The notes under the pieces: model-generated | The model's database searches: none | What the model saw: the letters and a program-made list of their open reading frames with translations, nothing else | Told to the model about the DNA's origin: nothing | Translations under genes and position numbers: made by a program | Shown here: positions 58,758 through 64,000 of the stretch, piece after piece | Layout: every line of letters starts with the position of its first letter | How positions within the stretch are numbered: the first letter of the stretch is position 1 | NCBI RefSeq assembly: GCF_024346875.1 | Contig: NZ_AP024871.1 | Location: forward strand, 2,464,164 to 2,528,163 | Source: Vibrio gallicus | GTDB taxonomy: Bacteria > Pseudomonadota > Gammaproteobacteria > Enterobacterales > Vibrionaceae | DNA length: 64,000 bases | Direction: 5' to 3'

Positions 58758-60383
58758 CTATTTAGAGTGTAAGCCTTTTTTCTCTAGACCTTTGTAGATC
58801 AACGTTTGCTGAATCAGCGTAACGATGTTCGATACCAACCAGTATAGAACTAGACCAGATGGGAACCAAAGGAAGAAGAAAGTAAACATAACCGGCATGA
58901 AGGTCATGATCTTCTGTTGCATTGGATCTGTAACCGTTGTTGGGCTCATTCTTTGAATCAAGAACATACTTGCACCCATCAATAGCGGAAGGACGTAGTA
59001 CGGGTCTTGAGCCGAAAGGTCAGTGATCCAACCAAAGAATGGTGAGTGACGAAGCTCAACTGATTCCATCAATGCCCAGTATAATGCAATGAAGATAGGC
59101 ATTTGTAGAACGAGCGGTAAACAGCCACCTAGTGGGTTTACTTTCTCTTTCTTGTATAGCTCCATCATTTCTTGGCTCATGCGTTGACGATCATCGCCAA
59201 TACGCTCACGCATTGCTTGTAGCTTAGGCTGAAGCATGCGCATTTTTGCCATTGAGGTGTACTGAGCCTTAGTTAGTGGATACATAGCACCACGAACAAT
59301 AAAGGTAAGTACAATAATTGCTAGACCCCAGTTGATAGTAATACCTTGGATTATAGAAAGTAATCCGTGTAGAGGTTTAGCAATAAACCATAACCAACCG
59401 TAGTCAACAGAAAGGTCTAGGTTAGGAGCTACTGTCGCCATTTGGTCTTGAAGCTTAGGACCGACCCATAGAGTTGCTTTTAGTTGAGTTGATTGTCCAG
59501 CAGCAATGGTTTGGTTTGGTAAGCGAACACCAATATCACCTAGGCCACCCACAACACGGGTGTAGATGCTAGAACCTTGTGCGTCACGTGGAATCCATGC
59601 TGATGCAAAGTAGTGCTCAAGCATACCCGCCCAACCATTACCATTTGGTAGGTTAACTTGCAGGTTGCGATCTTGCATGTCATCGAAGGTGTATTTCTTA
59701 TAACGAGTATCTTCTGAAGAATACGCACCGCCACGATAAGTTGGCTTAGTTAAGCTGCCACCTGATTTTTTCAGGTTTTGGCGAAGGTGGGCATACATAC
59801 CTACTGTTGCATTGCTAGCTGAGTTATTCGCTACATCATATACAACGTCAATAGCATAGCTACCGCGTTTTAAGATAAAGGTCTTAGTATATGTAATACC
59901 GTTTGCTTTATAGGTCATTGGTACACGAAGTTCATCTTGACCGTCAGCAAGTTGGAATGAATCAGCTGAAACCTGATAGTTAGGGCGAGAAGTACTGCTC
60001 AAGTCGATCCCTTGAGGACCAATCAAACCACTCTGAGCGATATATTGCTCGCTGCCTTTTTTATCAAGTAAAACAAAATGCTGCTCTGAGCCGTACTCAG
60101 CTGCGTACTTGTTTAGTTCTGCAGACACCACATCACCACCGAAAGCATCGATAGATAGAGTGAGAACATCCGTTTTAACGTTTACAAGGCTTGCATTCTT
60201 GTTTGCTTGAGTGGCGGTATTTTCAGCCATTTCATCTGCAAACGTAGGCGCAGGCAATGCGTTGTTAGATTGTGCTTGAGTTGCTGCTGGAGCTTGTGGA
60301 TTCTTATGATTTTGCCACTGTTGGAACAGTAGAAAAGAAACCATAGCTAGAGCAATAACCAAGATATTACGTTGAGAACCCAT
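58758..60383 (-). CDS. yidC: Membrane protein insertase YidC
   Basis: 541 residues: N-terminal membrane helix, large periplasmic beta domain (about 45-340) and the conserved five-helix insertase core with the Arg groove ([31 protein letters not shown]) and [22 protein letters not shown]. Inserts inner-membrane proteins, including AtpE encoded in this window. Confidence 0.97.
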   Translation of the reverse strand: MGSQRNILVIALAMVSFLLFQQWQNHKNPQAPAATQAQSNNALPAPTFADEMAENTATQANKNASLVNVKTDVLTLSIDAFGGDVVSAELNKYAAEYGSEQHFVLLDKKGSEQYIAQSGLIGPQGIDLSSTSRPNYQVSADSFQLADGQDELRVPMTYKANGITYTKTFILKRGSYAIDVVYDVANNSASNATVGMYAHLRQNLKKSGGSLTKPTYRGGAYSSEDTRYKKYTFDDMQDRNLQVNLPNGNGWAGMLEHYFASAWIPRDAQGSSIYTRVVGGLGDIGVRLPNQTIAAGQSTQLKATLWVGPKLQDQMATVAPNLDLSVDYGWLWFIAKPLHGLLSIIQGITINWGLAIIVLTFIVRGAMYPLTKAQYTSMAKMRMLQPKLQAMRERIGDDRQRMSQEMMELYKKEKVNPLGGCLPLVLQMPIFIALYWALMESVELRHSPFFGWITDLSAQDPYYVLPLLMGASMFLIQRMSPTTVTDPMQQKIMTFMPVMFTFFFLWFPSGLVLYWLVSNIVTLIQQTLIYKGLEKKGLHSK

Positions 60384-60385
60384 CG

Positions 60386-60646
60386 TTATTTATCTCTGTT
60401 TGTCGTGTTATGTTTAGGTGGTACGGGGTCGTAACCGCCATCATTCAAAGGGTGGCATTTTAATAGACGTTTGCCGGATAACCAACAACCTTTTACAAAT
60501 CCATGTATTTTTAATGCATGGATCGCATATTCTGAACAGGTTGGAGTATAGCGACATCTCGGCCCAATAAGAGGACTTATGCCTACTCTATAAAAGTAAA
60601 CTAGGCCTATGGCGATCCACGCTAGCGGCGAGAAAGTCTTTGCCAT
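60386..60646 (-). CDS. yidD: Membrane protein insertion efficiency factor YidD
   Basis: 86 residues; [31 protein letters not shown] and the [12 protein letters not shown] motif are diagnostic. It aids YidC-dependent insertion. It overlaps rnpA by 25 nt and precedes yidC by 2 nt. Confidence 0.95.
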   Translation of the reverse strand: MAKTFSPLAWIAIGLVYFYRVGISPLIGPRCRYTPTCSEYAIHALKIHGFVKGCWLSGKRLLKCHPLNDGGYDPVPPKHNTTNRDK

Positions 60647-60969
60647 AATTTATCGAAGAGTTTAAACATATCATCATTGCTTAAGTCTTGTGCGCTTTTC
60701 TTTGCAATAACAACGAAATCTTTGTTAGGGAGTTTATGCTGATTAATGCGAAAGCTTTCTCTTGCTATTCGTTTAAAACGATTACGAGCAACTGCTGTTT
60801 TAATCTGTTTCTTTGGAACGGCTAACCCAAGGCGTGGGTGTTGGAGAGTATTTTTGCGAGCAATGATTGTGAAGTGAGGGGAGCCAGCTCGGTGAGCTTT
60901 CTCAAAGACATTTTGATAATGTTCGGGAGTTAACAGACGTAACTCCCGATAGAACGCGTACTTAGTCAA
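60622..60969 (-). CDS. rnpA: Ribonuclease P protein component
   Basis: 115 residues; basic protein with the RNR motif in [16 protein letters not shown]. Assists the RNase P RNA in tRNA 5' maturation. The start is TTG at 60969, 12 nt after rpmH, giving the expected [15 protein letters not shown]-terminus; no ATG fits. Translation probably depends on coupling to rpmH. Confidence 0.95.
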   Translation of the reverse strand: MTKYAFYRELRLLTPEHYQNVFEKAHRAGSPHFTIIARKNTLQHPRLGLAVPKKQIKTAVARNRFKRIARESFRINQHKLPNKDFVVIAKKSAQDLSNDDMFKLFDKLWQRLSRR

Positions 60970-60981
60970 AATAATCGCGAA

Positions 60982-61116
60982 TTATTTTGAAAGGCGAGCA
61001 CGGCCTTTAGCACGACGAGCGTTAATTACTTTACGACCGTTCTTAGTAGACATACGAGCACGGAAGCCGTGACTACGTTTACGCTTTAGAACTGAAGGTT
61101 GAAAAGTGCGTTTCAT
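60982..61116 (-). CDS. rpmH: 50S ribosomal protein L34
   Basis: 44 residues, beginning [20 protein letters not shown] and ending RARLSK: a complete and highly conserved bL34. First gene of rpmH-rnpA-yidD-yidC, reading away from a promoter at about 61231-61259. Confidence 0.98.
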   Translation of the reverse strand: MKRTFQPSVLKRKRSHGFRARMSTKNGRKVINARRAKGRARLSK

Positions 61117-61163
61117 GGTATTTACCTTTACTGATCAGTAGTTTTCTAGGTCTTGTTAAACCC

Positions 61164-61212
61164 GACGTGGATTTTAGTTTCTCTCTCCTTTATAGAGAGA
61201 AAATCCGACGTC
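61164..61212 (-). other. Structured rpmH 5' leader hairpin
   Basis: Arms 61164-61185 and 61195-61212 contain complementary GACGT, GGATTTT and TCTCTC blocks with a small bulge, loop about 9 nt. It lies in the predicted 107-nt untranslated leader. Confidence 0.6.
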
Positions 61213-61230
61213 TCTCAACAAAGAGGCGGA

Positions 61231-61262
61231 ATTGTAATCATTGACTCATAATTAGTCAATGA
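61231..61262 (-). promoter_or_regulatory. rpmH promoter overlapped by a perfect palindrome
   Basis: Minus strand: -35 TTGACT (61254-61259), 17-bp spacer, -10 TACAAT (61231-61236), each 5 of 6 to consensus. A perfect inverted repeat TCATTGACT / AGTCAATGA (61238-61246 and 61254-61262) covers the -35 and spacer, a possible operator. Confidence 0.72.
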
Positions 61263-61361
61263 TTGGTTTAAGCTAGGTAAGGACTTTTATAATAAATAAA
61301 AAGCAATACCTTAAATTCCGGTCGACGGATTATACGGTTTGTTTATAAAATCTCAAGGATC

Positions 61362-62099
61362 TTATTCGATCCCAACCTGATTTAAGAACTTTTTCAGGCG
61401 AGGATCTTGAGGGTTTCCAAAGATATCCTCAGGTTTTCCCTGTTCTACAATGTTGCCTTCAGCCATGAAGATCACTCTATCGGCGACTTCTCTAGCAAAC
61501 TGCATTTCATGGGTAACCACCAGCATAGTCTGATGCTGCGTAGCCAGTTTTTTCATCAGGCTTAGCACTTCGCCAACCCACTCTGGATCAAGGGCTGAGG
61601 TAGGTTCATCAAATAATAATAGCTCGGGTTGAAGGGCCATGGCTCGTCCTATACCCACACGTTGTTGTTGACCACCAGAAAGGGCTGCAGGATAGCTGTC
61701 ACCCTTGTCTTGTAGTCCGATGTCATCTAGGATCTGCTGCGCCTTACTAAGGGCTTTATCTTTTTTCCAGCCTCGAACTGTAATTAGCCCTTCAGCTATG
61801 TTTTGCCGAGCAGTCATATGTGAAAACAGGGCATAATTTTGAAATACAAAGCCAGTTTTTCGTCTAAGAGCTAACGCTTCTTTATTGGTGTGGTTGCTAC
61901 AATCTACACTAGCATCATCTATTACTATTTGGCCTTGCTCTGCGTGCTCTAGGAAGTTGACACAGCGTAATAGGGTTGATTTTCCTGTTCCACTAGAGCC
62001 GATAATGACGATTATCTCGCCTTTTTCGATCTCAATATCAATGCCTTTGAGAATCTCTGAGTCGCCGAATCGTTTATGAATATTCTGTAGTTTAATCAT
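61362..62099 (-). CDS. Polar amino acid ABC transporter ATP-binding protein
   Basis: 245 residues, complete nucleotide-binding domain: Walker [13 protein letters not shown]-loop FQNYALF, signature LSGGQQQR, Walker [13 protein letters not shown], switch VTHEM. HisP/GlnQ/TcyN type. Overlaps the permease gene by 4 nt. It could also serve the ATPase-less permease at 42.8 kb; that is speculation. Confidence 0.93.
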   Translation of the reverse strand: MIKLQNIHKRFGDSEILKGIDIEIEKGEIIVIIGSSGTGKSTLLRCVNFLEHAEQGQIVIDDASVDCSNHTNKEALALRRKTGFVFQNYALFSHMTARQNIAEGLITVRGWKKDKALSKAQQILDDIGLQDKGDSYPAALSGGQQQRVGIGRAMALQPELLLFDEPTSALDPEWVGEVLSLMKKLATQHQTMLVVTHEMQFAREVADRVIFMAEGNIVEQGKPEDIFGNPQDPRLKKFLNQVGIE

Positions 62100-62767
62100 C
62101 GTTGGTAAGCCTTATTTAGACGGTTCTCAGCAATTATTTGAATGCGAGTAAGAATGACAACAACTCCCCAATAAATAAGAGCTACAGCTAAGAATGCCTC
62201 AAAGAAGCGAAAGCTTGACGACGCCTCCATTTGTGCCTTTGCCATGATTTCGGCAACGCCAAGTGTAAATGCAAGAGATGTCGATTTGATCATATCTATG
62301 AAATAGTTCATCAATGAAGGCAGGGCGACACGAGTTGCTTGTGGCAAAATGATTCGCTGCATAGCTTGGCGCTTTGTCATACCAATAGAAACGCTTGCTT
62401 CCATTTGGCTGCGATCAATACCGATAATTGCAGCTCGAATACTTTCGGTCATATAGGAAGCAAAGTGCAATGTTAACCCGATGACGGCGGCTGAGAAGGC
62501 ATCAATACCAACCATGATAGGAAAAATTTGCGGTAGGCCATAGTAAAGCAAGAACAATTGAACCAGTAGTGGAGTGCCACGAAAGAAGCTAATGTATAGC
62601 TGTGTTATCTGGTTTAGTACTGGTATTTCAAAAACTCGAATATTGGCGAAGATTACCGCCAAAACTAGGGCAAACACCCCGCCTAAAAGAGCCATTTCCA
62701 TGGTTATACTGAGGTACTTGAACAGAATTGGCAGCAACTCAAGCATGTAATTAAAATCAAAGCCCAT
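62096..62767 (-). CDS. Polar amino acid ABC transporter permease
   Basis: 223 residues, about five membrane helices. [21 protein letters not shown] and the EAA loop [30 protein letters not shown] are typical of His/Glu/Cys-type permeases. Single permease, so probably a homodimer with the ATPase encoded next. Confidence 0.93.
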   Translation of the reverse strand: MGFDFNYMLELLPILFKYLSITMEMALLGGVFALVLAVIFANIRVFEIPVLNQITQLYISFFRGTPLLVQLFLLYYGLPQIFPIMVGIDAFSAAVIGLTLHFASYMTESIRAAIIGIDRSQMEASVSIGMTKRQAMQRIILPQATRVALPSLMNYFIDMIKSTSLAFTLGVAEIMAKAQMEASSSFRFFEAFLAVALIYWGVVVILTRIQIIAENRLNKAYQR

Positions 62768-62835
62768 AATGCATCTCTTATAAAAACAACAAACCCACTA
62801 CTTCATTAGAAATAGTGAGTTAATTTTATATCTCT

Positions 62836-62895
62836 AGTCTAAGGCAGACTTATTCACGTACAGGGTTAAGTCTGTACACTGTGACCTAAGACTAT
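62836..62895 (-). repeat. Nested inverted repeat inside the ABC operon
   Basis: Outer arms TAGTCTAAGG (62836-62845) and CCTAAGACTA (62886-62895, one mismatch) enclose perfect CAGACTTA / TAAGTCTG (62846-62853, 62868-62875); GTACAG/CTGTAC offers an alternative inner pairing. No U-run follows on the minus strand. Confidence 0.65.
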
Positions 62896-62904
62896 TCTCA
62901 CACT

Positions 62905-63663
62905 CTATTTCTTAGTTATATCGGCTTCAAACCACTTTTGCGAAATCTTAGCCAAGGTGCCATCTTCACGCATCTGAGAAAGAGCGGTATTGACCTCTTT
63001 TTGCAGCTTTTGACCTTTCTCGTTATTAACGAAAGGCATCGCATTTTCTATTGTTTCAAATGGAGTCCCTGCTAACTGTAGAGGCAGACCTGTTTTTTTA
63101 ATTAGCTCTAGAGCTGAAAGGCGATCCATAACAAATGCATCAGCACGGCCTAGCGCTACATCGTGTTCAATACCTGTGTCATAGGTCTTGATATCGATTT
63201 GATTGTCTTTATCGCGGCTGCGCAATAGTTGCTCAAAGTTCGAACCTAGGTTAACCGCAACGGTTTTGCCTTTTAGGTCTTCAAAGCTTTTGATTGAGTC
63301 ATTGCCTTTGCGAACAGTAATCTGTGCGCCATCCACTACATAAGCATCAGAAAATAAGAATTTTGCTTTGCGAGTTTCTGTAACGGTAACTTGGTTTGAG
63401 ATGGTATCGATGCGACCTGTTTCTAACATGCCGAACAAACCAGAGAAGTTAGAAGTTACAAATTTGACATCGTAGTCATTACGTTTGGCAATTTCGTCCC
63501 AAATGTCTACCTCAAACCCCTGAAGTTTGTCCTTTTCAACAAAGGTAAATGGGAAGTAGCGGCCTGACATTCCAACTTTGACTTCAGTTGCAGCTTGAGC
63601 TGCTTGGCCTAGGCTAGCAATTAGTGCAGTAGCGCATACCAAACCTTTTATCCAGTTTTTCAT
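62905..63663 (-). CDS. Amino acid ABC transporter periplasmic binding protein, cystine-type
   Basis: 252 residues with signal peptide (cleavage near AQA-A, residue 24). SBP family 3: GMSGRYFPFTFVEKDKLQGFEVDIWDEIA, NQVTVTETRKAKFLFSDAY, LKGKTVAVNLGSNFEQLLR and VMDRLSALELIKKT. By eye it resembles the FliY/TcyJ cystine-binding group, but the ligand is not proven. First gene of the three-gene operon; a nested hairpin separates it from the permease. Confidence 0.9.
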   Translation of the reverse strand: MKNWIKGLVCATALIASLGQAAQAATEVKVGMSGRYFPFTFVEKDKLQGFEVDIWDEIAKRNDYDVKFVTSNFSGLFGMLETGRIDTISNQVTVTETRKAKFLFSDAYVVDGAQITVRKGNDSIKSFEDLKGKTVAVNLGSNFEQLLRSRDKDNQIDIKTYDTGIEHDVALGRADAFVMDRLSALELIKKTGLPLQLAGTPFETIENAMPFVNNEKGQKLQKEVNTALSQMREDGTLAKISQKWFEADITKK

Positions 63664-64000
63664 AAAAATAACTCCTAATTATTATTCTGCGAATAGTACA
63701 GCGAACTGTTGCGGCCTCTTAATAACTAAGTGTTATTACTAATAACTATTCATATGCATAATGGTTACTATTTGCGCTTTAGGCTGTGAAAAACTGTGGG
63801 GATAAATGCGGGATTATAGTTGTTGATCTCACTGTAGGGGATATTTCTGTGGGTAATATCATCGATCCTAGGTAAAAAACGAGTGAAATTGTGAATAACT
63901 TAGATCTTATGCACTGGATCTGCGATCATTTGCTAGCGATCTTGATAAACTGGGGGTAAAATTACTCTCTTATTTTTCTAAAATGCACTGTGGGGTCGTC
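63664..64000. promoter_or_regulatory. GATC-rich intergenic region with DnaA box, probable dnaA upstream region (337 nt)
   Basis: No gene seen. A perfect DnaA box TTATTCACA lies at 63890-63898 (minus strand), a near match (TTATCCCCA) near 63797-63805, and six GATC sites between 63825 and 63941. In Vibrio chromosome 1, dnaA follows this ABC operon, so this is probably its promoter region; the gene itself is outside. Confidence 0.65.

Overview
The window is an origin-proximal segment of the large chromosome of a gamma-proteobacterium, almost certainly Vibrionaceae (Vibrio or a close relative). The basis is the E. coli-like oriC between mnmG and mioC, parA/parB beside mnmG, the rnpA/rpmH/polar amino acid ABC cluster next to it, and gene blocks (yrdA-trkH, yihD-srkA-dsbA, comM-ilvGMEDA, thi operon next to an rRNA operon) that I recall from Vibrio chromosome 1. 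The species cannot be named from sequence alone. No insertion sequence, prophage, integron or CRISPR array is visible; the window is core genome with high coding density.

Layout, left to right. 1-992: 3' part of an M24 aminopeptidase P gene. 1057-5237: thiamin thiazole operon thiE-thiF-thiS-thiG-thiH (minus strand) behind a TPP riboswitch, with no thiC, and two parS-type palindromes. 5282-5665: fluoride channel crcB. 5843-11750: a complete rRNA operon on the minus strand (promoter, boxA, 16S, tRNA-Glu, 23S, 5S, tRNA-Ser, terminator). 11816-24747: the yrdA/yrdB/aroE/hemF/tsaC, purEK (with PurR box), yrdD-smg-dprA, def-fmt-rsmB-trkA-trkH block, covering translation initiation, tRNA/rRNA modification, natural transformation, purine synthesis and K+ uptake. 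24786-27231: MarR regulator, EamA exporter and Spo0M-like gene. 27232-27715: an intergenic region that appears to hold an independent short transcript. 27716-32909: yihD, ccoG, srkA, dsbA and comM. 32910-39618: ilvGMEDA behind a transcription attenuator. 39675-43530: a punR/punC pair with a striking operator, then an amino acid-type binding protein and permease without an ATPase. 43578-51999: glmU and the nine-gene atp operon. 52143-56374: parB, parA, rsmG, mnmG. 56491-56740: oriC. 56827-61116: mioC, mnmE, yidC, yidD, rnpA, rpmH. 61362-63663: a complete polar amino acid (cystine-like) ABC importer. 63664-64000: a GATC-rich region with a DnaA box, probably the upstream region of dnaA lying just outside.

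Functionally, the right half is the replication and segregation centre: ParA/ParB can act on the parS-like sites about 52-56 kb away at the left end, DnaA acts at oriC, and rRNA, ATP synthase and ribosome-biogenesis genes profit from origin-proximal dosage. Several biosynthetic units carry readable cis-regulation: TPP riboswitch (thi), PurR operator (purEK), attenuator (ilv), and a perfect 12-bp inverted repeat between punR and punC. The least explained features are the short orphan transcription unit near 27.4-27.6 kb, a nested hairpin inside the amino acid ABC operon, the structured rpmH leader, the lipobox-bearing permease and the thiC-less thi operon with an extended ThiE.
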